Positions 1 to 8,518 of a DNA stretch of 26,279 bases are shown here, piece after piece. The number at the start of each line of letters is the position of its first letter. Position 1 is the first letter of the stretch. This DNA is from Zelonia costaricensis. Taxonomy: Eukaryota; Euglenozoa; Kinetoplastea; Trypanosomatida; Trypanosomatidae. The stretch is taken from positions 1-26,279 of the forward strand of contig JASAOO010003162.1 of assembly GCA_030849075.1 (NCBI GenBank), written 5' to 3'. Made by a program: the position numbers and the translations under genes. The notes under the pieces are model-generated. The model did not search any database. It was given only the letters and a program-made list of their open reading frames with translations, and was not told the origin of the DNA.

Positions 1-63
1 CGAGGCTGTGTGGCGTTGCGTGCGCACAACAAAAGAGAACACCAGTCGGGGACAGGCAGAGTT

Positions 64-77
64 GGGGGGGGGGGGGG
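64..77. repeat. G14 homopolymer
   Basis: Fourteen consecutive G on the plus strand, a C14 run on the transcribed sense. Similar runs occur at 24324-24336 (13 G) and 26241-26252 (12 G). Homopolymer length may be affected by sequencing error. Confidence 0.9.
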
Positions 78-1516
78 TTGGACGGCGGCTGGAAAAAGTG
101 GGGAAAGGGAAGACCCACACCCAGGGTCACAACGCGTGCAAAGCAGTGGCAGGGCCGCAGCGGAGTGCTCTTCAACGTCGTACTTCTCACATCGCAACGC
201 AAGCTCACTACGAGGGACGCACAGAGGCTACTCCGTGAGAAAGGCTACCAACGCAAGCTTGTCAAGTGGCCGCGCCAGTTGCCATCGTCGGGTATCTCGG
301 CAGGAGCACATGACGCACGGCTCTGCGCAACTCGGCCTACGCTGGCGGGTGACTCGTCTCCCTCTCCCTCTCTGCGTGGCGCACGCGTGCTGGCCCGTCG
401 ACAGAGTCACCTGACTACCCAGTCACCCTGCTTTTTTTTTTTGGCTGTTCTTGCTCGTCTGCTCCGTGCCGTGGGGACTGCGTCGTCGCCAACACAGATC
501 GACGTAGTGCAACGAAATACAAGAAGGAAGAAAATGAGGAAAGAAAGAGGAAGGGGGAGGGGGGGACGGCGCCACATTCTTTGTTGCCAGTGAAGTGTCA
601 GCTTCATACGGCTCTTCTACCATTCTGTCTCGCTTTGGCTGCATCCCGCGGCGTCACACACACACAAAAAAAAAAGGCATGTGTGTGCCTATTCGATGAT
701 ATGAGAGAATCAAGCATCAGGCGTTAAGAAAAAGGCGGTCCATGATGAAAATGACAACACACACACACACACACGTACACAAATACGCACACGCACGAGC
801 GGACGCACACAGGTGCACGCCGCGGTGCATTCGTTTTCCTTTTTCATACAGGGACACGCGGAGACAGCACAGACCACGGAACGTATGCAACAGAGAAAGA
901 AGAGGGGCAATGCCGTGGCGGGCGCTGGCGAAGGCGAGGGGGGGAGGGGGGCGATGGCGCTGCAGCAGAGAGCAACTGCGACCTGGTGCGAGCAGACGGT
1001 AAACGGTAGAAGCGGCGATTTGGAAGGCCAATGGCGAGGAGAAGACAGTGGAAAGCGACAGGCCGCATGAGGTGAGAACTCGAAGGCAGACCGACGCCGG
1101 CGCAACGAAAAGATCCGCGGAGCGCGCACTCCGAAACGGTAGAACGAGGAGAAAGGTGGAGAATGCCCACCCGCTCTCCTAACCGCGCAACACCAATCTT
1201 CTTGTGCATGTTCCACTCCACCACCGACTGCCCCTCCTCCCTTTCCCCGTCTCCAACGCCAGCGGGAGCGCAGGTTGTCGACCGCGTTGCGCCCCGCGCA
1301 GTTGACGCACAGCGGTGCAGCGGGGATGAGCTGAGTCGCTGCAACGGCAGTAGCGAGGCAGAGGACAAGAAAGGGAAGCACGAGGAAATGTGACCACAAT
1401 CCGCACCCCCGCACCCGGGGAGGGCCGCGGAGGAGTCCGACCAGCTCGAAGACGCGCAGCGGCCGCTGAAAAAAACAAACAGCGTGAGCACGAGCAGCAC
1501 CCTCGCCATAACTCCT

Positions 1517-1543
1517 CACACACACACACACACACACACACAC
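1517..1543. repeat. CA dinucleotide run
   Basis: Twenty-seven bases of pure CA repeat within the presumed GLF 3' UTR; GT-rich on the mRNA sense. Confidence 0.95.
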
Positions 1544-2216
1544 TTCACACAAACACCGCAGAAACACCACACGAGGCCAGCGACGGTGGCCGACAGGTGC
1601 TCGGGAGAAAGGAAGAACAAGGGACGGAGACACGGAGGGAGGGAGAAGGCAGGAGAATCCGCGCAAAATGACAAGAACGACGACACCGCGCGCGTACACA
1701 CAACAAGAAAAAAAAGAAAAAAGAGGCACAACTGAACGAAGATCCAGAATTTGCGCGAGTGCATTTTATTTTGAGGGGGAGGGGGGGAAAGCGCATGCCG
1801 CGGAGACGAGACGAAAACGAGGTAACGTCGAGGGAGCACGGCGCTGCACGTTGGACTGCTGCATCACCGCGTCCTCCGATCCGGTCATAGTGCACGGAGA
1901 GGCAGAGGAGCGGCAAGTCAGGAAAGGAGCGAGCAACAGAGCGCGCACGAACCCGCACACGAAAAGATAGAATACGGGCCGGAAAAACCCAGCGCGTATC
2001 TGCAGCATTTTTTGTGATTCGTAGTTAGCGTGTGTGTTTGTTGGTGCGTGTGTGTGTGTGTGTGCCCTGACTGCTGTCGCGGGGTCGGTCAAATCGACTA
2101 CATTCGCCATGGCGCCGACCCTCCCGACCCGTTCACATACAGACGGGTCCTCGCCTTAACGTCCTCGCATCCACCCCACCCTCGACACCCTCGGCATCTC
2201 CGCTGCGTCGGTGGGC

Positions 2217-3701
2217 TCACTCCGCGGCCGGCTTGGCCAGCGTGCAGCGCTCCGTGCCGCGGCGCGAGTTCACCTTCTCGGGGTCCATGACGGTGTCCTC
2301 CGGCGTGCCGCACAGAATGTGGTTGACCGCCTCGACACCCTGCATTAATGAGTGGTCCTGGTTACCGACCTCGTAGCGCCAGGCCCCGAAGCGGCCGCGC
2401 GAGTAGATGTCGAACGTGTCGCGCAGGATCGGCTGCACCTCGTTGAGCAGCTCGTTTCGGCCCACGAACGGCGTCGGGTAGCCCTTGTACTCGACGTGGT
2501 GGAAGCGCGACACAATCACGTCGTCATCCCGCAGCAGCTGCGCGACGCGCAGGCCGGCGATGCAGTCGTCAATGAGGGTCTCCACCTGCACCGGCTTGTA
2601 CGTTTCGTGCTCGCTGACCTCCAACATGATGCTCCAGTGTCCCGCCGGAGCGTTCGACTCGGCGTAGCGGGAAAACATGGTGGCACGGTAGAACGGGATG
2701 CCTTCGCCCGGGAAGTACAGCCAGCACGCCGTCTGCATCTCCGGCGGCGGGGAGCCCTTGATGCCGACGCCGATGATGTGGGTCGTGCTGAACACCATCG
2801 CATCCGCGATCTCCCGCAGCCGCTGCGGCTTCAGCTCACACGTGGTGGCGGGGTTGGCCGCGGTCTCCTCTTCGATACCCAAGGCGAGGGCGCGGAGCAG
2901 GTCGTCGAAGGGCATCGTGGTGACGAGGGCGTCGTAGGTGACAACGGACCCGTTCGCCAGGGTCAGCTCCTTCTTGAAGGGGTTCACCTTCGTGGTGCGC
3001 GCCCCGAGCGTCTTGCGCTCGTCGGGGATCATCTTCCACACGGAGTCGTAGATGGAACCGGTGCCGCCGTTGATGGGGAAGCGGAAGGTCGCGTTCGGGC
3101 CCCAGCCGACATCGTCGCGGTTGTGCGCAATGTTCTCCTTGATGCGCTCCACGTTGACGCTGGCGACGCGCTCGCCGACCCACTCGGTGCTCATCACGTC
3201 CAGCGGGACGGCCCAGACCTTGAAGTTGTACGGGCGCATGAAGACCTCGGCGATGCCCTCACCGAACTGCCGCGTCACGTACTCGGCAAAGTTCTTCGGC
3301 TTCTCCTGCCCCACCGCAGCCGCGCGCGCCGCCTCCGCTTCCTCGACGCCCTTCAGGCACGCGTCGCGCTGGGCCGGGGGCAGGCGGTGGATGTTGTTCT
3401 GGAACGGGTACGGCACCCACGCACCGCAGCAGCGCACCCACGACTCCCGCTGCAGCACATTCCACTTCGCGACGGCCATGTCCATGACGTCGTCGAAGTA
3501 CGCGTAGTGAGAGAAGATGACGTGGCCGCCCATGTCCCACAGGAAGCCGTTCTCGTCCAGCATACTGCGCGAGAGGCCGCCAGGGGTCTCACTGGCGTCG
3601 TAGAGGTGATAGTTGGCGTGCTTCAGGTCTTCGAGGCGAATCGCCGCGCCGAGGCCGGTGGGGCCGGCGCCGATCACCACAACCTTCTTCTCGGAAGACA
3701 T
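2217..3701 (-). CDS. GLF: UDP-galactopyranose mutase
   Basis: This is a flavoenzyme that interconverts UDP-galactopyranose and UDP-galactofuranose; in Leishmania the product feeds Galf into LPG and glycoinositolphospholipids. The predicted protein has 494 residues, the usual size of eukaryotic UGMs (about 490-510). It opens with a Rossmann FAD motif (VVVIGAGPTGLG, residues 7-18), followed by PGGLSRS (40-46), the GGHVIFSHY loop (58-66) with the active-site His60 expected in eukaryotic UGMs, a conserved PYNFKVWA block (157-164), and the C-terminal FAD contact GRFGAWRYEVGNQDHS (436-451). The start is the Met before SSEKK. The frame stays open 114 codons further upstream, but that stretch is low-complexity and lies largely beyond the predicted splice acceptor at 3877-3878. 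There is no signal peptide; a cytosolic or glycosomal location is possible, but I see no clear C-terminal PTS1. It is the last gene of the window in transcription order, with AHA1 upstream. Identification is firm; nothing looks broken. Confidence 0.97.
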   Translation of the reverse strand: MSSEKKVVVIGAGPTGLGAAIRLEDLKHANYHLYDASETPGGLSRSMLDENGFLWDMGGHVIFSHYAYFDDVMDMAVAKWNVLQRESWVRCCGAWVPYPFQNNIHRLPPAQRDACLKGVEEAEAARAAAVGQEKPKNFAEYVTRQFGEGIAEVFMRPYNFKVWAVPLDVMSTEWVGERVASVNVERIKENIAHNRDDVGWGPNATFRFPINGGTGSIYDSVWKMIPDERKTLGARTTKVNPFKKELTLANGSVVTYDALVTTMPFDDLLRALALGIEEETAANPATTCELKPQRLREIADAMVFSTTHIIGVGIKGSPPPEMQTACWLYFPGEGIPFYRATMFSRYAESNAPAGHWSIMLEVSEHETYKPVQVETLIDDCIAGLRVAQLLRDDDVIVSRFHHVEYKGYPTPFVGRNELLNEVQPILRDTFDIYSRGRFGAWRYEVGNQDHSLMQGVEAVNHILCGTPEDTVMDPEKVNSRRGTERCTLAKPAAE

Positions 3702-3787
3702 GATGACGAGAGCTAGCGAGAGAGACGAATGCAGTTGAGCGAGGTAGTGATCTTCTAAAGACTGTGTGAATGCGTTGTGACCTTTGG

Positions 3788-3817
3788 GGGGATCGGGATC
3801 GGGATCAGGATCGGGAT
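3788..3817. repeat. GGATCG-type hexanucleotide repeat in the GLF 5' leader
   Basis: About four to five copies of a GGGATC unit, one with G replaced by A. On the mRNA sense this is a CGATCC repeat about 90-115 nt upstream of the GLF start, inside the predicted leader. It has no AUG. Confidence 0.8.
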
Positions 3818-3876
3818 GGACTACTACAATGTGATAGCGCAGGTCGATCGGTGTTAGAAACTTGACGCTAAGGAAG

Positions 3877-3930
3877 CTGAATGATGAGTGAAAGACGAAA
3901 GGGAGAAAAAAAGGGGAAACAAGAAGGATG
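3877..3930 (-). promoter_or_regulatory. Predicted trans-splice acceptor and polypyrimidine tract of GLF
   Basis: On the minus strand a pyrimidine-rich stretch (about 3928-3889) is followed by its first AG at 3878-3877. Spliced-leader addition there would leave a 175-nt 5' leader containing no AUG before the GLF start. This is inferred from the known trypanosomatid rule (polypyrimidine tract, then first AG), not measured. Confidence 0.55.
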
Positions 3931-5180
3931 CTGGTTGAACAATGGGGAGATGCTGGAGGTGCACCGTGATTAGTGGAGGGGGGGGCGGAAAGAGAGGAGG
4001 AAAGAGAGGGCACGTGGAAGGGTGACGCGGCAGGGTGGAGCACTCCTAGAGAAGTGATCGGACAGCCCGGGTGCCCACGGTGCGCGTCCGACTGGCCTTG
4101 CAGGACCCGCCGCTCCGTCCCCCGTCAGCGTTCTGCGAGACGTCTGTAGGGTCGTCATTGACGATCGTGGCAGGCGAACGTGATCGGTGAAGTATCAAGG
4201 GGACCGGACCTGCCCTTGGTGATTGCAGTTGAGCAGTACCCGCTGCAGCACGGGACACCCGCTTCGCCGGCCACAGCGCCACTCACGCGGATTTGGCTGT
4301 CACCGCGTGTCCTTTTCGCCTGATTTGCTTTTCGCCTTTTTCTCTTCTCTCCCATTTGCCCGCCGTGGTGGCACAGAGACAGAAGCGGCACTGCGACGGC
4401 GAGGAAGAGTGGGCGAAGGAGGAGGAGGACAAGAAGGGGGGCCGCACAGGTGTCACGTGGACGTGCTGGCGTGCTGTCCAGGGCCTCGGGAGGCGCACCC
4501 CCTCACAGAGGCACACACAGAGACACACACAGACGCACAAACACACAGACCGACGCGTGGGCACTTACATAAAGACCGACATAAGCAAGGGGCAGAGAAA
4601 AGGGATGAAGACCGAGACATGTGCGAGGATACTTGTGAAGTGGGCAGGATTCGTGACGCACCGACAGCAGCGGGACGGGGTGGGTGGCTTTTGGGGGAGG
4701 CGGGGGAAGCAGTCAGGGGCACCTCACCGACTTCAAAAAGGAGAAAGGAAAGGCGCGTGCACCTACAGGATGCACGTCGCACGTCTCCGGTGACGGCGCA
4801 GGTCGTGCCGCCCTCGCGGTGACGTCACTCACTGCGGACAGCGAGGAAGCGCCAGGCGAGCACACGACACGGCACACACACACATGCGCCGCACACCACG
4901 AGGGATGAGCTGTCTCACAGCGTCAGACAGCCTCTTTCTCGACGGAGCCGAGAGGCGCCGCGGCGGTGGCGGTGGGTGGTGGTGGGAGTCTCCAGCGTGG
5001 TCTCGCCCCCGCTGGCCTTCACCAGGGGAAGAAACACGCACATCCAAAGTCTCCCGTGCGGCGTTCACCCTCTCGCCACGCCGCACAGCCTGAGCGCACT
5101 CGCACACTTCACGTTACCGGGACCGGCGCTTTGCGGAGCGTTGCACAGATACTCGCTTCCCGCCGCGGGCCCCGCTACTT

Positions 5181-5215
5181 CCCCCCCCCCTTTCCCTTCC
5201 CTCCCCTGCGCCCCC
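5181..5215 (-). promoter_or_regulatory. G-quadruplex-forming sequence in the AHA1 3' UTR
   Basis: On the mRNA sense there are five G runs of 5, 4, 3, 3 and 10, separated by loops of 4, 1, 2 and 3 nt. This satisfies the standard G3+N1-7 quadruplex pattern. It lies about 380 nt below the AHA1 stop codon. Folding and function are inferred. Confidence 0.6.
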
Positions 5216-5594
5216 GCTCTGAATCGCCTCACGCGCGCACACACACACACGCATCACACCCGTGTCTCGCAGCCCCCCCCCCTCCCTTCCTGCAAGTGCC
5301 TTTCACACTCTTTGCACGCAGCGTCGCCAAACGCTCCGCAGCACGTGCCTTTGCTCTTCTTTAACTCGCTGGACCCACACGCGCACGTACACACAAGTCG
5401 AGGCAAGCTTAACGAGCATCGAGGGCACCTGCCTCCGTGCAGCTGTGTTGACGACCCCTCGCCGAACGGCACCCTCGTGCGCGCGTGCTCAAGACGGCGG
5501 CAGACGAGGGGGAGGGGGAGGGGCAGAGGGGGCGGCAACATAAAGGGGCGACGAGGGCCACACAAGACGGCTTCCGGTGCCGCGTCCACGTGCT

Positions 5595-6638
5595 TTACAA
5601 GTACTCCAGCGAGTATCCGAAGACGGCCTTAATGGCATCGAAGAAGTTCGCCCGCCAGCCCTCCTGCACGCTCTGCAGCTGCCCGGCGGGGATGCCAGAC
5701 TGCGCAAACTCCAGCGTCGTCACGCCCGGCTCCTCCTTAACAAGCTGCAGCACGACGGAGCTGTGCACGCCGACGGGCCAGCTGCCCAGCCGCCACTGCT
5801 GCTTGATGAGCGTTGGCGCCTGCACATCAACGTAGTAGCCGCTGATGACCCCGCCGAGAAAACTGAACTGGCCCCCCGCCTTGACGTCCATCACAGCTGG
5901 GCTGCGCGTGTACACGCTGGCGCGGCCCGGCTCCGTCAGCGCGGCAAAGAGCTCGGCAGCCGGCACGCCCCACCGCATCTTCCACGTAAACGACGTGTCG
6001 CCACTGCCGCTGCTGGCGCTGCTGGACTTCGCGCCCGCGGTGGGCTTTTTCGCGGACGCGTTCGCGGCGGCCGGCGCGGCGGACTGCGGCGGTGGTGGCG
6101 GCATCGAGGCGCCACTCTTGAGCTGCTTGCCGACCTGGTACTCGGCGAAGAGAGCGTCGAAGAAGGCCGTAATCTCCTGCCGCACCGTGCTCCGCCCCGC
6201 CGCCCGCACGATCGTCTCGAGCTTCTGCGCATCGGCGCTGTTCTCCTGGCACGTGACGGGGATGTCGTACTCGTTCTTGAACTCGTCGTGGTCGACCTCG
6301 GGCACCTCAAGCTTGCCGCGAATCAGCTGGTCGCCGCCGGCCATTTTGCCAACCCACCGCAGCGTCATTTTCAGCTCAAAGTAGCACATCATCTTCCCCT
6401 TGCGCTGTGCGACCGTGACGTCACCCGAAATCTCGCTGACATCCTCGATCTTGAGGTACTCGACCGCCTTTGCCTGCGCCACCGGGACGGGGATGGCGTG
6501 CTCCGCAAAAATAGCCTTGAGCTTCTCGTGCGTATGCTGGGACAGGTCGCGCTCCTCCCAGTGCCACGAGTTGACGTTGGCGCCGTCCGTGCGCTCGCTG
6601 ACGATCCAGCGTGGGTCGCCCTCACCAACCTTCGCCAT
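5595..6638 (-). CDS. AHA1: Activator of Hsp90 ATPase, AHA1 homologue
   Basis: This is a cytosolic co-chaperone that binds the Hsp90 middle and N-terminal domains and stimulates ATP hydrolysis. The 347-residue product has the full two-domain layout and the expected length (yeast and human Aha1 are about 340-350). The N-terminal Aha1 domain covers about residues 15-165 and begins with the NxNxWHWEE signature (N21-E29), the conserved element linked to ATPase stimulation. A Pro/Ala/Ser/Lys-rich linker (about 177-214) leads to the C-terminal START-like AHSA1 domain (about 215-345), which ends in GWRANFFDAIKAVFGY (327-342), matching the GWxxxFFxxIKxxFGY pattern of the family. The start is the Met before AKVGEG; the open frame continues 32 codons upstream but is repetitive and lies largely beyond the likely splice site. 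Its neighbours are unrelated (RNA-binding protein upstream, GLF downstream). Identification is firm. Confidence 0.95.
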   Translation of the reverse strand: MAKVGEGDPRWIVSERTDGANVNSWHWEERDLSQHTHEKLKAIFAEHAIPVPVAQAKAVEYLKIEDVSEISGDVTVAQRKGKMMCYFELKMTLRWVGKMAGGDQLIRGKLEVPEVDHDEFKNEYDIPVTCQENSADAQKLETIVRAAGRSTVRQEITAFFDALFAEYQVGKQLKSGASMPPPPPQSAAPAAANASAKKPTAGAKSSSASSGSGDTSFTWKMRWGVPAAELFAALTEPGRASVYTRSPAVMDVKAGGQFSFLGGVISGYYVDVQAPTLIKQQWRLGSWPVGVHSSVVLQLVKEEPGVTTLEFAQSGIPAGQLQSVQEGWRANFFDAIKAVFGYSLEYL

Positions 6639-6652
6639 TACGCGCACGGGGG

Positions 6653-6688
6653 CTGAGGGGGAGGGGGAGGGGGGAGAGGAAGAAGAAT
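6653..6688 (-). promoter_or_regulatory. Predicted trans-splice acceptor of AHA1
   Basis: A very strong minus-strand C/T tract (6688-6655) ends in AG at 6654-6653, giving a 14-nt leader. A second candidate is the T-run at 6855-6841 followed by AG at 6820-6819, giving about 180 nt. The first is stronger in sequence, but its leader would be very short, so both may be used. The same DNA forms a G-quadruplex motif on the opposite strand. Confidence 0.45.
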
Positions 6689-7355
6689 GTGCGTGTGTGT
6701 GTTCGCAGTCGTCCCTAATACAGAACGGCGTCACCGAAACGTAGCGGGCAAGGCGGTGCTGACAAAATGAATTCGAACGTCAGCACAACCCGCGCAAACG
6801 TTGTCGCACGCACACGGACTCACGTGAACACGAGTAACAGCAAAAAAAAAAAAAAACGAGTTGCGCACGTGGAAGTGGGCAGGCGAGGCGCACCAGCCGT
6901 CGAGGATGCAACTCAGGTATGCGTCGCTGCAGCAAAGCACAAAGTACGGACGGGGAGTGTGAAAGGCGGAGAGTTGATGAAGAATCCTAGCCAGCGCAGA
7001 GGACGCGCAGCAGTGCCGCGGAGGGGTGGCGGACACGCATTGTGTGTGTGTAGATGCAAGTAAGCGAATGGATGCGTTTCATGGTGGTGCATCGCAGAAG
7101 GAGACAAGGAGTTGAGAGAAATAAAGGTCGGGGAAAATGCGTGGGAGGTCAAGAGGATGTGGCAGCCGGATGCCGTGCTGTGCAGTCCTCATGACGCAGT
7201 GCACGTCGCCACTCGCACATTGAGCACACGGGGAAGGAGATGGAAGCCGAGGCCCGTTGATGCACCACGAAATGCCTCAGCCCACCAGATAGACAGGCCT
7301 CGATGATGCCAGCACAACAGGCGGCGAAAGAGACAGAGGGAGCCATCGTCTACGG

Positions 7356-7388
7356 CCCTCCCCCCCTCCCCCCCCTTCCCCCACCCCC
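7356..7388 (-). promoter_or_regulatory. G-quadruplex-forming sequence in the RRM gene 3' UTR
   Basis: The mRNA sense carries G runs of 5, 5, 8, 7 and 3 with loops of 1, 2, 1 and 1 nt. Very short loops normally give stable quadruplexes. It lies about 1.1 kb below the stop codon, inside the expected 3' UTR. Function is inferred. Confidence 0.6.
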
Positions 7389-8180
7389 ACGCGTGCACTC
7401 GAGCACTGCGAAAGACCTGTTGTCGCTCACCATCTGCAAAGGACTTCCGCCACTCGATGAGCGCTCGCTCCGCCACCGTCCAGACACAGACCGTGAGCTG
7501 CGCGACGTGTACGTGTTTGTGTGTGTGTTTGTCCGTCAGCGTGTATTCAATCAGCTGTTCGGTGCACTTAACTCGGTCCAAAACAGGTTGATATGAAGCA
7601 CCTCCTCCCGCACTTCCCCCTCCGCACACCGCTCGCCCCCCCCCTCCCTCCCACGCTGGCGCAGCGACCCACACGGTGACAGATGAGGGCAGGGGATGAG
7701 GAAGAAGAAGAAAGGTCAGGGAGCATCGGAGGGATTGTGTGGGCGCGAGGGATTGGCAAAATGGGCACCCAACAGCCCTCCAAATAACAACGTGCGCACA
7801 CGCCCACGCTACACCAGTGCCAGCGCACACAAGCAGCGTCAAGAGTGCCGTAGCACGCCAAGGAGAGGCGAGGAGGAAGGGCGCAGGGGCTCCTCCGCAG
7901 CTGCCCCCTCCAACTCCAAAGCCCACTCCTTTTCGGCAAAGGACCGAGGGCATCAGACCACCACACACGGGTCCCCGTCTGCAACATCCCCTCGCGTTGC
8001 CGCGTGTCGTTTGGAACTCACGTACGAATACGCCACGGCGTGGCAGCTCGAGAAAAGCGAGGCCGCGCGTCGTTGGCGCGGGAAGGAGAGAAGAACGTCG
8101 CCGCCGCCGGCACAGGCAGCGACGCCTACGCACCGAGCGACGCACCTCGCCGAGGGGTCAAGGGCGCGCCAGAATCGCAA

Positions 8181-8234
8181 CACACACACACACACACTCA
8201 CACACACACACACATGCACATGCACATGCACACA
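8181..8234. repeat. CA-rich microsatellite with ACATGC hexamer core
   Basis: A (CA)n run interrupted once by a T, then three copies of ACATGC at 8212-8229, then more CA. On the mRNA sense it is GT-rich and sits in the RRM gene's 3' UTR, about 290 nt below the stop. Confidence 0.85.
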
Positions 8235-8518
8235 CGACACAAGACGGAAAACAGCAACAGAATAAGCGAGCACACACGTGCTAGCCTCCAGCACACGTCT
8301 GAAGATGGGCACCGCTGCGCCCCACCACTCCCGGCGTAACCCTCGCTCCGGTCACGTGGACCCTCCCCTGAGCCCCCAGCACACCGCCGGAACCGCGCGG
8401 TGCCGCAGTTGCGGTTGCGACCACAGCGTAGAAAGGGAAGAGGGGAAGGAGGGAAAAGAAAAAGCTAGTAGCGTGCACTCACGCGCACGCGCACACGCGG
8501 ACAGACGCCGACGTGCGG

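Larger units (their letters stand above)
1..2216. other. Non-coding stretch, probably the GLF 3' UTR
   Basis: No gene is supported here. On the transcribed strand this follows the GLF stop. It contains a G14 run (64-77), a (CA)9 run (757-774), a 27-bp CA run (1517-1543) and a 17-bp GT run (2048-2064). Open frames on both strands run through these simple repeats and have skewed, repetitive composition. The far left end could include the processing region of the next gene downstream. Confidence 0.6.
3702..5594. other. Intergenic region between AHA1 and GLF
   Basis: Read on the minus strand this holds the AHA1 3' UTR (from 5594 down to somewhere above 3930) and then the GLF leader (3876-3702). 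I see a CA-rich stretch near 4504-4555, G-rich tracts on the plus strand near 5508-5533, and a minus-strand G-quadruplex motif at 5181-5215. No further gene is supported. Confidence 0.6.
6639..8518. other. Intergenic region between the RRM gene and AHA1
   Basis: Read on the minus strand this is the RRM gene's 3' UTR followed by the AHA1 processing signals. It contains a 54-bp CA-rich repeat (8181-8234), C-rich plus-strand tracts (7356-7388 and 7635-7651), an A14 run (6842-6855) and the AHA1 acceptor. An open minus-strand frame across 7189-8145 is low-complexity and not supported as a gene. Confidence 0.6.

Noticed and set aside
710..1729. 339-codon open frame on the minus strand
   Set aside because: It translates the CA repeats into Cys-Val runs and is otherwise Ser/Pro/Arg/Cys-rich with no domain. 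It lies in the presumed GLF 3' UTR.
2352..3716. 454-codon open frame on the plus strand
   Set aside because: It is the antisense shadow of GLF. High G/C at third positions removes stops on the opposite strand; the translation is Val/Arg/His-rich with no domain.
3702..4043. N-terminal extension of GLF (114 codons)
   Set aside because: It contains the Asp-Pro repeat from the hexanucleotide tract and poly-pyrimidine-encoded Ser/Phe/Pro, and crosses the predicted splice acceptor. The FAD motif begins properly after the internal Met.
5577..6656. 359-codon open frame on the plus strand
   Set aside because: Antisense shadow of AHA1; composition is Arg/Ala/Leu/Val-rich with no motif.
7189..8145. 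318-codon open frame on the minus strand
   Set aside because: Low-complexity Gly/Arg/Cys content, crosses simple repeats and the G-quadruplex tract, and no recognisable motif. It fits UTR sequence better.
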